A stretch of DNA of 64,000 nt from Candidatus Omnitrophota bacterium (GCA_023227945.1 JALOCC010000002.1:1-64000); one strand, 5' to 3'; shown: positions 1-8,861, numbered from the stretch's first letter. Program-made: numbers and translations. Notes: a model not told the origin generated them from the letters alone.

Positions 1-1325
1 GTATGATTACCGGCTAAAATTATTTTTGTACTTTGTGGAATATTCTCAAGGCCGCTTACTTTTAAATCAAAGGAAAACTTAAGGATTAAACGCAAAATCC
101 CCCTGAATATCCGGTAGCCTACCTGGCCTTGCGATATATATATTAATACGGTAACTATCAGGCTCGCCAGCCAGATAAAACCAAAAATATAAAAATAATT
201 AAATTTAGAAAGTAGATTGCCGACAGCTATCAAGCTTACAAGAAAAACAAAATTAGTGACTATGCCTCGCGCACCAAAAACATTTGCCCGCAAAGAATCA
301 GGAGTAGCCCTTTGCAGGAGCGAATCCAGTGTAATCATTATAAGAGAGGCTCCTATTCCGGCAAATATAAGTATCAAAACACACAATCCAAAAGCAGGCT
401 TAAACATCATCAGCGCGCTGGCAAGCGAAATAATTCCAAAACCCACGAATAATATATTATTGTAATTAAGCTTACCTATACGTTTTCCCAGAAAAATTGC
501 TCCGAAGCAAAGGCCTAAACCTAAAAATGCAAGAAGCACGCCATACCCTTGCGAGAATACATGTAATTTAACCCTTGAATAATTAAGAATATTTATATAA
601 AAGAAAGCCGAAAACAATGAAAAAACGGCGTTTAGTTGCACTATCCTTAATATCAATTGGTGCCTGTTGATAAATGAAAGCCCTGCTTTTATTCCTTTAA
701 AAATATCCAGCAAGGAAATAGAAGTTTTTTCTTGTTTTTCTTTTACCGGAATAATTATATTGGCTATCATAACCGCCGAAATGATAAAGGTAAAAGCATT
801 TACAAAAAACATTGGGTAGGGCCCGAAGAATTTTATCAGATAGCCGGCAATTAATGTGCCAACCAGGGTAGAAAACATGCCGCTTGAAGCAACCAGTGAA
901 TTTGCGCTGATTACTTTTTCTTTTTCAACCATATTGGGGATAATTGCCATTTTTGCCGGAGAAAATAATGCTGATAATACGCCTACGCTAAATACAATAA
1001 GATAAATATAGCCCAGCGAATTGGCATGCCGGCTTATAAAAGGAATTGATGCAACCAATACCGCTCTTAGTATATCGGCAAATATCATTATTTTTTTTCT
1101 GCTTAGTTTATCCCCAATTACGCCGAAAGCCTGGCCAAAGAATAAAAACGGAAGCAAGCTGTAAAAAGTAATCCAGGCCATTTTCTCTCCGGTATCCGCA
1201 TAGAGAATCATCGCAATAGTTAAAAGTGCCATCTGGGTAAATCTGTCGCCCAGAGCCGAGATAAACTGCCCCCACCAGAGAAGGGAAAAACTTTTGTTTT
1301 TAAAAAGGCTTTTGTAGTTACTCAT
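1..1325 (-). CDS. MFS transporter fused to a PlsC-like acyltransferase (3' end beyond window)
   Basis: My translation from the ATG at 1325 stays open for 441 codons to the left edge. Residues 1 to about 405 are a polytopic major-facilitator protein of about 12 hydrophobic segments. The reading then continues into SGLENIPQSTKIILAGNH, which looks like the start of a 1-acyl-glycerol-3-phosphate acyltransferase (the NH would begin the HX4D box). This order matches LplT-PlsC (Aas-type) lysophospholipid flippase/acyltransferase proteins, so a role in lysophospholipid import and re-acylation at the inner membrane is inferred. The start lies 2 nt after the MarR stop, so the two form an operon. Seeing only the first residues of the second domain limits certainty. 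The alternative is an MFS pump with an unrelated tail. Confidence 0.75.
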   Translation of the reverse strand, partial: MSNYKSLFKNKSFSLLWWGQFISALGDRFTQMALLTIAMILYADTGEKMAWITFYSLLPFLFFGQAFGVIGDKLSRKKIMIFADILRAVLVASIPFISRHANSLGYIYLIVFSVGVLSALFSPAKMAIIPNMVEKEKVISANSLVASSGMFSTLVGTLIAGYLIKFFGPYPMFFVNAFTFIISAVMIANIIIPVKEKQEKTSISLLDIFKGIKAGLSFINRHQLILRIVQLNAVFSLFSAFFYINILNYSRVKLHVFSQGYGVLLAFLGLGLCFGAIFLGKRIGKLNYNNILFVGFGIISLASALMMFKPAFGLCVLILIFAGIGASLIMITLDSLLQRATPDSLRANVFGARGIVTNFVFLVSLIAVGNLLSKFNYFYIFGFIWLASLIVTVLIYISQGQVGYRIFRGILRLILKFSFDLKVSGLENIPQSTKIILAGNH

Positions 1326-1327
1326 GG

Positions 1328-1798
1328 TTACTTTACTTTACCCTCCATATCTGTTCTAAATTCCTGCAACAACTGGTTCAGTTTATCCTTATCAGCCGTT
1401 GAAAGATTTTCAAAAATCTTATTGATACTGGATATGTGCTTTGGCCAAATTTCATCAAGCAGCTTAGAGCCCTTATCGGTAATTTTTATAAGATTAACTC
1501 TTCTGTCATCAGGCATTGGCATACGCAGGACTAATTCATCTTTCTCAAGCGCATCTATCAACTTAGTGATATTTGCCGCGGTAACGTATAAATTATTCCC
1601 CAATTCTGTTTGTGAAAGACCTTTGTCTTTTCCTATATGTTTTATGACCATAAGCAGATTGAACTTAGCGGCATTAAGGCCATATTCTTTATAGGCAGTA
1701 TTATATAGGTATAAATCCAAAAGTACATAAAGCCTGCCTATCGCATAGACGATTGAATCATTCGGGTAAGAAATCTTTAAGGTATTAGCCTGCTTCAT
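1328..1798 (-). CDS. MarR-family transcriptional regulator
   Basis: A 156-residue winged-helix protein. The recognition helix region LSQTELGNNLYVTAANITKL (about 61-80) and the wing DDRRVNLIKIT (about 98-108) are typical of MarR. It is full length for the family. GAGG precedes the ATG by 5 nt. It is the first gene of a two-gene operon with the MFS-acyltransferase, so it probably represses its own promoter and controls membrane-lipid salvage or efflux. The ligand cannot be deduced. A sigma-70-type promoter and an inverted repeat lie just upstream. Confidence 0.9.
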   Translation of the reverse strand: MKQANTLKISYPNDSIVYAIGRLYVLLDLYLYNTAYKEYGLNAAKFNLLMVIKHIGKDKGLSQTELGNNLYVTAANITKLIDALEKDELVLRMPMPDDRRVNLIKITDKGSKLLDEIWPKHISSINKIFENLSTADKDKLNQLLQEFRTDMEGKVK

Positions 1799-1814
1799 AT
1801 TTACCTCATATTAG

Positions 1815-1856
1815 TTAACCAGTTAAATATATACCATATAACCTTTAACTTGTCAA
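1815..1856 (-). promoter_or_regulatory. Promoter and probable operator of the marR operon
   Basis: On the minus strand TTGACA (1856-1851), a 17-nt spacer and TATATA (1833-1828) form a good sigma-70-type promoter. The inverted repeat TTAACTGGTTAA (1826-1815) covers the expected start site, and another AGTTAA lies directly after the -35 box. This fits autorepression by the MarR protein, which is an inference. Confidence 0.7.
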
Positions 1857-1860
1857 GTTG

Positions 1861-1999
1861 TTTTTGAGGACGGATCAGACGAATTTTAGCGGACGCAAAC
1901 GGATGCATTCATCCGCGACATCCCTGCCTGTCCACCAAGACGCACTGGTGTGCTGCCGGCAGGCAGGCGTACCATCTGTTTGCATCCGTTTTTAAAAAA
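1861..1999. repeat. Intergenic palindromic repeat between marR and the methyltransferase gene
   Basis: The divergent gap holds arms reading ACGGATGCA (from about 1899) and TGCATCCGT (1981-1989), with GC-rich palindromes such as GCCGGC between them. No gene is visible. It belongs with the many palindromic repeats of this chromosome and may add a hairpin between the two divergent promoters. Confidence 0.5.
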
Positions 2000-2012
2000 A
2001 TGGGTATCTTTT

Positions 2013-2040
2013 TTGACATAATCTTTTGCCAACGTATAAT
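2013..2040 (+). promoter_or_regulatory. Promoter giving a predicted leaderless mRNA
   Basis: TTGACA (2013-2018), 16 nt, TATAAT (2035-2040). The usual start point 7-8 nt after the -10 box falls at or just before the ATG at 2048, so the transcript would have no leader. There is no Shine-Dalgarno sequence before that ATG, which agrees. Confidence 0.75.
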
Positions 2041-2047
2041 ATCTATT

Positions 2048-3226
2048 ATGCGAAAATACAAAATTTTTATAAGTACAGCCAGAAATCTCACGCCGTATTT
2101 AAACCAAGAACTCCTCTCTCTTGGATTTAAGGAATTATCCGTTTTAAATACCGGCCTTTTTTTAGAGGCCACATTCAGCGACATAATGCGCCTTAATTTA
2201 TGCCTGCATAGCGCAAATCATATTTTTTTGCTGATTAAAGAATTTAAGTGTTCCGGGCCTGAAGAGCTCTACAAGCAGGTTTACGATATAGAATGGGAAA
2301 ATATTATATTTGAAGACGGTTACATAAGTATTTTCTCAAACGTTTCAAATCTTACAATACGCGACAACCGTTTTGCAAACTTAAAGTGCAAAGACGCCAT
2401 AGTAGACAGGCTGGTAAGAATAAAAGGCAAGCGGCCCGATTCTGGGCCGCTGCGCGATAAAACAGTCGTATACCTATATTGGATAGATAACCATTGTGCG
2501 ATTTACATTGACACTTCAGGCGAATCTCTTTCTAAAAGAGGTTATCGCAAAATACCGCTAAAAGCACCCCTGCAGGAAACACTGGCTTCCGGAATAATTC
2601 TTGCAACCAATTGGCAAGGTAAAACGCATTTTGTAAATCCTATGTGCGGAAGTGGGACGCTGGCCATAGAAGCGGCATTTATCGCATTAAACCGTGCGCC
2701 GTCTATATTTAGAAAAAATTTTGGATTTATGCATACAAAGTTATTTAAAATTTCAGTGCTTGAAGGAATAAGAAAAGAGTTACTTAACAAAGAAAATAGA
2801 AATTTTAATTCAAAAATTATAGCAACTGATATAGATAAAGATGCTATAGAAGCGTCATATAAAAATGCCTGCCTTGCGCAAGTTGAAAATTATATCGAGT
2901 TTAAAGCATGCGATTACAAGGAAACTCCCATTCCCCAACCGCCGGGAATAATCATTATAAATCCGGAATATGGTATTCGTTTAGGCAGAATAAATGAATT
3001 GGAAAATTCATATGGAGAAATAGGAGATTTTCTGAAGCAAAAATGCAGCGGGTTTACTGCTTATATTTTCTCAGGCAATATCGATCTTTTAAAAAAAGTG
3101 CGGCTTAAAACGCAGAAAAAACTGATTTTTTTTAATGCTGACATTGAATGCAGGCTTTACGAATACTCGCTTTATGAAGGAAGTAAGAGGGCGCCAAAAT
3201 CTACCACGGAACATAATCAGGAATAA
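2048..3226 (+). CDS. THUMP-domain class I RNA methyltransferase, RlmL/TrmN-like
   Basis: 392 residues from the ATG at 2048. An in-frame ATG at 2000 is unlikely, because it lies upstream of the -35 box. The order is a THUMP RNA-binding region (about 40-150), a linker, then a Rossmann methyltransferase domain with NPMCGSGTLAIEAAF as the SAM-binding loop and INPEYGIRLG as motif IV. Relatives methylate guanine N2 in 23S rRNA or tRNA. Motif IV is normally NPPYG; the second Pro is Glu here. It overlaps the convergent serine-hydrolase-like gene by 26 bp at the 3' ends. Exact substrate is unknown. Confidence 0.85.
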   Translation: MRKYKIFISTARNLTPYLNQELLSLGFKELSVLNTGLFLEATFSDIMRLNLCLHSANHIFLLIKEFKCSGPEELYKQVYDIEWENIIFEDGYISIFSNVSNLTIRDNRFANLKCKDAIVDRLVRIKGKRPDSGPLRDKTVVYLYWIDNHCAIYIDTSGESLSKRGYRKIPLKAPLQETLASGIILATNWQGKTHFVNPMCGSGTLAIEAAFIALNRAPSIFRKNFGFMHTKLFKISVLEGIRKELLNKENRNFNSKIIATDIDKDAIEASYKNACLAQVENYIEFKACDYKETPIPQPPGIIIINPEYGIRLGRINELENSYGEIGDFLKQKCSGFTAYIFSGNIDLLKKVRLKTQKKLIFFNADIECRLYEYSLYEGSKRAPKSTTEHNQE

Positions 3227-4319
3227 CTGTTTTGGCAAGGGCCTTGAAGATTGAAATGGCAGCGCCGTTATCAGGAAATTTGTTCAATATGACTATTATA
3301 GTCGTATCTTTGGCAGATAAATAATACATAACGCATGCATAACCGGGAATCCCTCCGCTATAGCCTACAAAATCCCCGAATTTTGAAATACCTAAGCCGT
3401 ATTGAAGGTAAGGCTCTCCGGTTGCAACCCAGTTAAAACGCGCTGCGCGCATTTTGTCCGTTAAAAAACTTCCTTTATAAAGCGCTTTGGCCCACAAAGA
3501 AAGGTCTTGAATATCTGAAACAATTGCGCCGGCAGCCCACATACTAGATGGGTCAAGCAACGTAATATCTTGCGGTATATTACTGTCTTTTTTATCTACA
3601 TACCCTCTACTGTAATCACCTTCCATAAAAGGATATATAGCAAAACTGGTATTTTTTAATCCAATTCTGTTGATTACTCTTAGCCTGATTAAATCCTCAA
3701 GCTTTTCCGAAGTAACTTTTTCCATAATCATTCCGAGGAGAATAAAATTGGTATCAGAAGCGTGCCAACCCTGTCCAGGCTTAAAATAAGGCCCGTGTTT
3801 AAAAGCTATATTGACTAATTCTAGGGGTTGGTATTCTCGAAGCGGGCTTTTAATGACTTGCGGAAAAAATTGAGCGTCTTCTGTGTAGTTAAATATTCCG
3901 CTGGTATTATTTGCCAGCTGCCTTATGGTAATATTTCCTCCATTTGGCACAAAGGGAATGTACTTATTAACCGGGTCATCCAGGTTTATCTTTTTATCAT
4001 CCACCAGTGATAGTAAAGCTGAAATAAGGAAAGTTTGCGTTACACTTCCGATTCTCACTTTTTTCTTATCATGCATACTCCTGCCGCTTCCAACATCAGC
4101 TTCTCCAAAAGTTTTAACCCATACGCCAACCGAAGGAGACCATACCCCCACTATAGCGCCGGGTATATTTTTTTCTTTTATCGTATTCGTGACTATTTTG
4201 TCCATAGCTTGCCTTATGGTTTGGCAATACACAGAAGGCTCTATTGCAATATTAACCAAAGGCAAAATAACGGTAAGAATAGTTATCCTAAGATACTTAT
4301 TGATAGTCGCTAACTTCAT
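3201..4319 (-). CDS. Exported serine-hydrolase-fold protein (beta-lactamase/DD-peptidase family), likely inactive
   Basis: About 372 residues from the internal ATG at 4319; the longer reading from 4370 would overlap the upstream gene. An N-terminal hydrophobic signal ends near VYCQ. The body follows the class C beta-lactamase family (Pfam Beta-lactamase): RIGSVTQTF where SxxK is expected, PGQGWHASDTNFILLG where YxN is expected, and GYSGGIPGY where H/KxG is expected. All three catalytic motifs are altered (Lys to Gln, Tyr to Ala with Asn to Asp, His/Lys to Tyr), so a binding or pseudo-enzyme role in the periplasm is more likely than hydrolysis. It follows the small exported-protein gene by 19 nt. 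Confidence 0.8.
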   Translation of the reverse strand: MKLATINKYLRITILTVILPLVNIAIEPSVYCQTIRQAMDKIVTNTIKEKNIPGAIVGVWSPSVGVWVKTFGEADVGSGRSMHDKKKVRIGSVTQTFLISALLSLVDDKKINLDDPVNKYIPFVPNGGNITIRQLANNTSGIFNYTEDAQFFPQVIKSPLREYQPLELVNIAFKHGPYFKPGQGWHASDTNFILLGMIMEKVTSEKLEDLIRLRVINRIGLKNTSFAIYPFMEGDYSRGYVDKKDSNIPQDITLLDPSSMWAAGAIVSDIQDLSLWAKALYKGSFLTDKMRAARFNWVATGEPYLQYGLGISKFGDFVGYSGGIPGYACVMYYLSAKDTTIIVILNKFPDNGAAISIFKALAKTVIPDYVPW

Positions 4320-4338
4320 ACTTTTCTTTTTATATTCC

Positions 4339-4833
4339 CTAATAAGAAACTTGCTCTGTAACAATAGCATTTTGCTTAACGATAGTTATCATATCATGCT
4401 TAAAAAACTGGTTTTCTGTGTTTGTATAAATCAAAATATAAAGGTCGAGGTCACTAAACTTAACACCGGCGGCAGGTATTGCAATTGTACCATGTACCCT
4501 GGAGGTTTCGCTAAAAGCTATATAGAGAGTATCCTTATCGCCCGTAAACTGCTCTTCCCTGAAAAACCTGTGTTTCGCCTCACTCTCTGCGCTTTTTATA
4601 CGTATTTTCTTTATCTTGGTATAATAGGAAGATAGCTCCATAGTGTCGCTTAAATTTTGCGGACCAAAATCTTTTAACTCCGGGTATCTATCACGGATTC
4701 TCCAGATATCATTATATATGTTTCGCATAATCTGATTAGCATAAGCTACGACTTCCTCGCGCTCAAGCCGCTGGGCATAAACCGGCGGTAAAAGCAATAA
4801 CGAAACAATAGAAAGGCTGATGAAATGCTTCAT
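4339..4833 (-). CDS. Small exported protein of unknown function
   Basis: 164 residues with a clear Sec signal peptide (MKHFISLSIVSLLLLPPVYA, cleavage after AYA-like site near 20). The mature part is charged and mixed helix/strand, without cysteines or a motif I recognise. It is the first gene of a probable two-gene unit with the degenerate serine-hydrolase-fold protein, so a shared envelope function is possible but not shown. Confidence 0.7.
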   Translation of the reverse strand: MKHFISLSIVSLLLLPPVYAQRLEREEVVAYANQIMRNIYNDIWRIRDRYPELKDFGPQNLSDTMELSSYYTKIKKIRIKSAESEAKHRFFREEQFTGDKDTLYIAFSETSRVHGTIAIPAAGVKFSDLDLYILIYTNTENQFFKHDMITIVKQNAIVTEQVSY

Positions 4834-4893
4834 ATAGTTGTATTATAACATATATCTATTTAGGAAAGCCAAATTTTATTTCTACATTTTGTT

Positions 4894-6246
4894 TTATTGA
4901 GAAATAACCTGCTCACTATTCAAAAGCCATTTCTTTGTAAAGTAGCGCATTGACATAAGCGCAGCCTGGACAAAAATTGAAACATTCATCGCCCACCAAA
5001 CACCCACAGGACCGAAACCAGCAGAAATACCGAGAATAAAAGCCAAAGGAATACGTATAAACCAAAGAGTTCCGGTAACAATAAACATAACGCTCTTTGT
5101 GTCTCCCGCACCGTTTAATCCTCCGCCAAGTATAATACCCCAAGCCATAAATGGCTCAAAAATAAGGCTTATGTAAATATATTTTATGCACTCTTCGATA
5201 ACTATCGGATTATCCGACAGTAAAAAAGCTATGTGTTTTGCATTAAACAAAACTATCAAAGCAAGGATAATAATAATAAAAACTCCAAGCCCGGCTGTAG
5301 TTGCACCAATATGCACAGCTTCTTCTTTTTTGTTTTTACCAAGAAGATTGCCCACCAAAACAGCATTAGCCATATTGAAAGCAAAAGCCGGAAGAAATAT
5401 CGCCGACTCTATTCTTAAACCATTGGTGAATGCAGCTATAACTTCAATGTTGTTATGAGGAAGAGCATTTAGTATCAAAAAAATCGCCATAACGCCCAGT
5501 TGCCAGACAATTTGAAGCACGCCTGAAGGCCAACTTATATTCAAAATTTTCTTAATTACCGGGAGAGAAAATTCAAAACTTATCCGTATAATTCTTTTTA
5601 CATAAGCAATATTTAAAACCGTCCCCACAAATAAGCTTATCACTGTAGCAACAGAGATACCTTTAAACCCAAGTGGCGTATGGAATGCCAGTACAAAATC
5701 AAGCACTACGTTAAGACTGCAGGCAATAGCCATTGTCCAAAGTGATTTTTTAATCATTTTACAGGCGCGTAAAGTGCCGTTTGTATTTAGGAGTATATAA
5801 TCGAAAACAAATCCGGCTGAATATATGGTTAAAAATACCGCCGCGTAACCCTTAAGCGCCTGTGGTATACCAAGTAAGTTTATAATAGTTTTTGAGAAAA
5901 TTATTCCAATTAACGTAAAAACAATGCCGGCCATCCCTGATGCGAGGAAAGAAGAATTTACGGCATGAGCAAACTCATCTTTTTTTTCGGAAGTAAAAAG
6001 CCGTGAGATAACGGAAACAGAACCGACGCTAAAAGCAATTCCTATAATAATGAAAATGAAATATAATTGAAAAGCGATTCCGTAGGCTGCCTGCACCTCT
6101 TTACCGAACCTGCCCGCCACATATACATCGGTAAGCCCTATCAAAAATTCAAAAAACATTATAAGCGTCATTGGCCAGCCTATTGACCAGCTCTCGGCAA
6201 TAATTGATTTTATGCGATTGTTTTGATTTAAATTTGGTTTATCCAT
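4894..6246 (-). CDS. MATE-family multidrug/Na+ or H+ antiporter
   Basis: 450 residues, about 12 transmembrane helices in two similar halves, typical length for the MATE (NorM/DinF-like) family. Family features include GWPMTLIMFFEFLIGLTDVY in helix 1 and GDTKSVMFI in the second half. It probably exports cationic drugs or metabolites in exchange for Na+ or H+. The start codon is directly joined to an intercistronic repeat that reaches back to the stop codon of the upstream gene, so the two genes may be co-transcribed. The SD-like GGAGG lies inside that repeat. Confidence 0.9.
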   Translation of the reverse strand: MDKPNLNQNNRIKSIIAESWSIGWPMTLIMFFEFLIGLTDVYVAGRFGKEVQAAYGIAFQLYFIFIIIGIAFSVGSVSVISRLFTSEKKDEFAHAVNSSFLASGMAGIVFTLIGIIFSKTIINLLGIPQALKGYAAVFLTIYSAGFVFDYILLNTNGTLRACKMIKKSLWTMAIACSLNVVLDFVLAFHTPLGFKGISVATVISLFVGTVLNIAYVKRIIRISFEFSLPVIKKILNISWPSGVLQIVWQLGVMAIFLILNALPHNNIEVIAAFTNGLRIESAIFLPAFAFNMANAVLVGNLLGKNKKEEAVHIGATTAGLGVFIIIILALIVLFNAKHIAFLLSDNPIVIEECIKYIYISLIFEPFMAWGIILGGGLNGAGDTKSVMFIVTGTLWFIRIPLAFILGISAGFGPVGVWWAMNVSIFVQAALMSMRYFTKKWLLNSEQVISQ

Positions 6247-6348
6247 AATCTGGAGCCCCTCCTTAGGGGCAACGGCGCGCTACGAATTCTACGCGCGGAC
6301 ATAGTCTCGCCCGCCACCGGCAGGCAGGGAATTCCGACAAAGGGATTA
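6246..6348 (-). repeat. Stop-to-start intercistronic repeat, copy 1
   Basis: On the minus strand the element begins with the TAA stop of the upstream gene (TAATCCCTTTG) and ends GGGGCTCCAGATT followed at once by the ATG of the MATE gene. Near its end GCCCCT-AAGG-AGGGGC forms a hairpin that would hide the GGAGG ribosome site. Two more copies lie at 11430-11521 and 21369-21436 with the same termini and different GC-rich interiors. Confidence 0.7.
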
Positions 6349-7227
6349 TGCAAGGCTCACTGTATATTTTTCAATAATTCTAACAGGATGATACGATAAT
6401 TTTGCCTGCCTAAGTCCGATGACACCTAAATCCTGCTCTAAATTAATGTATTCAAAGCTGCCGCAATCATTCAAAAGAAAATCATTCAACACTACCTGAT
6501 ATAAACCCTGCATATTGGGGTCAGCTTTTAAAACGTGCATTACCAGCGTATTTGGATTAAGTTTTTCTCCAATTGCAACCGCGCAAATGCTCCCCTTTAC
6601 CTTTATGAATGCACCGATAAGATTAAAATAACCAAAATTATTTATTATTTCTCTTATCGCCTGCCTTTCTTTATTCAATCCCTCTATATTGTCACAATCT
6701 TTCACTAAGCACCAACGTTCTTCAAAATCAAGGCATTCGCCTGCATTGGAAGAGTTTAATTTTACATATTCATATTCATACATTGACTTAAACTTTTTTA
6801 TCTGGTTTCTTTTGGCATCGTATTTTTTACCTTTGAGTAACTTTAATTCTTCGGTTTTATACAAATAATCGCTGTTATCCCTGTCTAATTGAACCTTGAA
6901 AGAATTGTTTCCTTCGAATAAGTTTGCAGTTTCTCCGGGCAAACGTATAAAAGGATTTTTCGTGTCTTTGATTAATTTCTCAATCAGTGGTTTTATCGAA
7001 CCAGTGCCTATTGGGGGAAAAAACTGTGTAATGCCGGCATTGCCTGAACGTAAAAGGATAAAGCCTTCCAGGCTTGAAACGTAAAATTTATAGATATCTT
7101 TCCAGCAATAAAGGTTTGTAAAGGTGAATTCAGAAATAAGCGGCTGGGTTTTTAAAAAGGCCTCGTCAAAAAGCGCCTTCATTTCTTCCTCCAGCGCCTG
7201 GAATTCTGGATACGTTTTTATATTCAT
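6346..7227 (-). CDS. DUF2156 / phosphatidylglycerol lysyltransferase C-terminal-like protein (GNAT fold)
   Basis: 293 residues, no membrane segment. The C-terminal INLEQDLGVIGLRQAKLSYH is the signature end of the DUF2156/LPG_synthase_C family, which has a duplicated GNAT acyltransferase fold. MprF-type relatives transfer amino acids from tRNA to lipids; the soluble single-domain members are uncharacterised, so the substrate is unknown. The TAA stop is the first codon of the stop-to-start repeat before the MATE gene. Confidence 0.75.
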   Translation of the reverse strand: MNIKTYPEFQALEEEMKALFDEAFLKTQPLISEFTFTNLYCWKDIYKFYVSSLEGFILLRSGNAGITQFFPPIGTGSIKPLIEKLIKDTKNPFIRLPGETANLFEGNNSFKVQLDRDNSDYLYKTEELKLLKGKKYDAKRNQIKKFKSMYEYEYVKLNSSNAGECLDFEERWCLVKDCDNIEGLNKERQAIREIINNFGYFNLIGAFIKVKGSICAVAIGEKLNPNTLVMHVLKADPNMQGLYQVVLNDFLLNDCGSFEYINLEQDLGVIGLRQAKLSYHPVRIIEKYTVSLA

Positions 7228-7296
7228 AACAAGCAGAAAAGCCTGAATCTGATATGAAAAAATGAAGCCGCTAAAAAGAAAAATGTATCTTGGATA

Positions 7297-7911
7297 CTAT
7301 CTAACGAGAAACTTTTTTATAGAGCCCTCTATGCTTCTAAAATCTTTTTTTGCAAGCCATTCTTTTTTGAATACGCTTGCTCCGAAAGCTACAGCGCTTG
7401 CGCCGGCTAAAAAATATTCAGACATATTTTCTGGCGTAACTGCGCCACAGGCTAACAACTCTATTTCGTTAAACGGGCCTTTTATTTCCTTAAAATACTT
7501 CGGCCCCAGGAAACCTGCAGGGAATACTTTTACCATTGTTGCGCCAGAAGCCCAGCACTCATATATCTCGCTGGGGCTAAATGCTCCGGGAAAAACCGGA
7601 ATTTTATTTTTAACGCAGTAAGCTACAACATCTTTTATCAAAACGGGCATAACTACGAAAGTTGCTCCGGCATCTAATGCCCTTGCCAAGGATTTCATAT
7701 CAAGGACTGTCCCGGCGCCGATTGACAAACGGTTTTTTGAATATTTTACGCATTTTTTTATAAGCGAAGGCGCGTCTTTTGTGTTCATTGTGATTTCAAT
7801 AGCACCAAGCCCACTTATAACAATTGTATCAAGCAAAGGCTCTAATATATCCTCTTCAACGCCCCGCAAAATCCCGAGTATAGGTTGTTTTCTAAACTTA
7901 GCGATATCCAT
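7297..7911 (-). CDS. KDPG/KHG aldolase family protein
   Basis: 204 residues, usual length for class I 2-dehydro-3-deoxy-6-phosphogluconate / 4-hydroxy-2-oxoglutarate aldolase. Visible motifs: LGAIEITMNTKDA (catalytic Glu), GAGTVLD, TMVKVFPAGFLGP (Schiff-base Lys) and ACGAVTPEN. It would split a 2-keto-3-deoxy acid to pyruvate plus an aldehyde. Its ATG overlaps the stop codon of the upstream DRE-TIM aldolase gene (TGATG), so the two are translationally coupled and may act in one 2-keto acid pathway. No Entner-Doudoroff dehydratase is near. Confidence 0.9.
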   Translation of the reverse strand: MDIAKFRKQPILGILRGVEEDILEPLLDTIVISGLGAIEITMNTKDAPSLIKKCVKYSKNRLSIGAGTVLDMKSLARALDAGATFVVMPVLIKDVVAYCVKNKIPVFPGAFSPSEIYECWASGATMVKVFPAGFLGPKYFKEIKGPFNEIELLACGAVTPENMSEYFLAGASAVAFGASVFKKEWLAKKDFRSIEGSIKKFLVR

Positions 7912-8861
7912 CAGTCAATATCCTCACCTAACAGGCTTTCATAGAATTCCCGATAATTTTCTTTTTTATCGCTGTCGCGTAGCGCTATCGCCGATTTAGG
8001 ATGCTCGTCAAGCATACCTGTTATAGCGTAAGGCACGATATAGCCCCACTCTATTTTCTCACGCAAAGGAATAAATTCTTTTGAAATAAGATCCAAAATA
8101 GGCCTGATATCGAACTTTGGGTTTTTTAAAAAACCGATAAGCAGTTCCAACGGACAATTTCCTGCCGCCCTTCCAAGGCCATAAACAGTTCCATCTACAA
8201 AATTTGCATTATGTATTATCGCTTCTATGGTATTTGCAAAAGCAAGCTGCTGGTTATTGTGGGCGTGCATTCCTATTTCTTTTGTTTTAAGGATACTTTT
8301 AAATTTTTTTATCAAAAATTCTGTAGTTTCCTGGTAAAGGGCTCCGAAGCTATCCACTATATAAATTACCTGGGCTTTGCATTCTTTTTCAAGCTGCCCT
8401 AATGCTTCGGTTAATTCGTTATCCAATGCTCTCGATATTGCCATTATATTTACCGTGGTTTCATATCCCTTATCGGCAAAATGATTAACTAAAAATATTG
8501 CTTTATCTATATCTTTAACATAAGAAGCAACCCTAATCATATCCACCGGGCTTTCTTTTTTTGGTTTGATGTCTTCGATGTCAACCCTGTCTACGTCAAC
8601 CATGACAGAAATTTTTGTTTTAGACTTAATGCCGGTTATGACTTTTTCGATATCAGAATCTTCGCAAAATTTCCATTTCCCGAAATCTTTGGGAGAAAAC
8701 AATCTTTTGGAATTTTTGTAACCTATCTCCATATAATCCACACCGGCTCCTGACAGCGCCTTATACACCTCTCGTACAAACCTCTCATCGAAATCATGAT
8801 TATTGATAAGCCCGCCATCTCTTATTGTGCAATCGAATACTTTAATTTTCTCTCTGAACAT
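7911..8861 (-). CDS. DRE-TIM metallolyase, 4-hydroxy-2-oxovalerate aldolase-like
   Basis: 316 residues. The N-terminal FDCTIRDGG is the DRE-TIM metal-binding signature, and GMHAHNNQQLAFANT gives the second metal-binding His pair. GTVYGLGRAAGN matches the HMGL/DmpG glycine loop. Members cleave or condense 2-keto acids (pyruvate carboligases and 4-hydroxy-2-oxovalerate aldolase). Coupling by TGATG to the KDPG-type aldolase suggests joint action on a 4-hydroxy-2-oxo acid, possibly for an unusual sugar acid; this is inference. GGAGG stands 6 nt before the start. Confidence 0.85.
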   Translation of the reverse strand: MFREKIKVFDCTIRDGGLINNHDFDERFVREVYKALSGAGVDYMEIGYKNSKRLFSPKDFGKWKFCEDSDIEKVITGIKSKTKISVMVDVDRVDIEDIKPKKESPVDMIRVASYVKDIDKAIFLVNHFADKGYETTVNIMAISRALDNELTEALGQLEKECKAQVIYIVDSFGALYQETTEFLIKKFKSILKTKEIGMHAHNNQQLAFANTIEAIIHNANFVDGTVYGLGRAAGNCPLELLIGFLKNPKFDIRPILDLISKEFIPLREKIEWGYIVPYAITGMLDEHPKSAIALRDSDKKENYREFYESLLGEDID

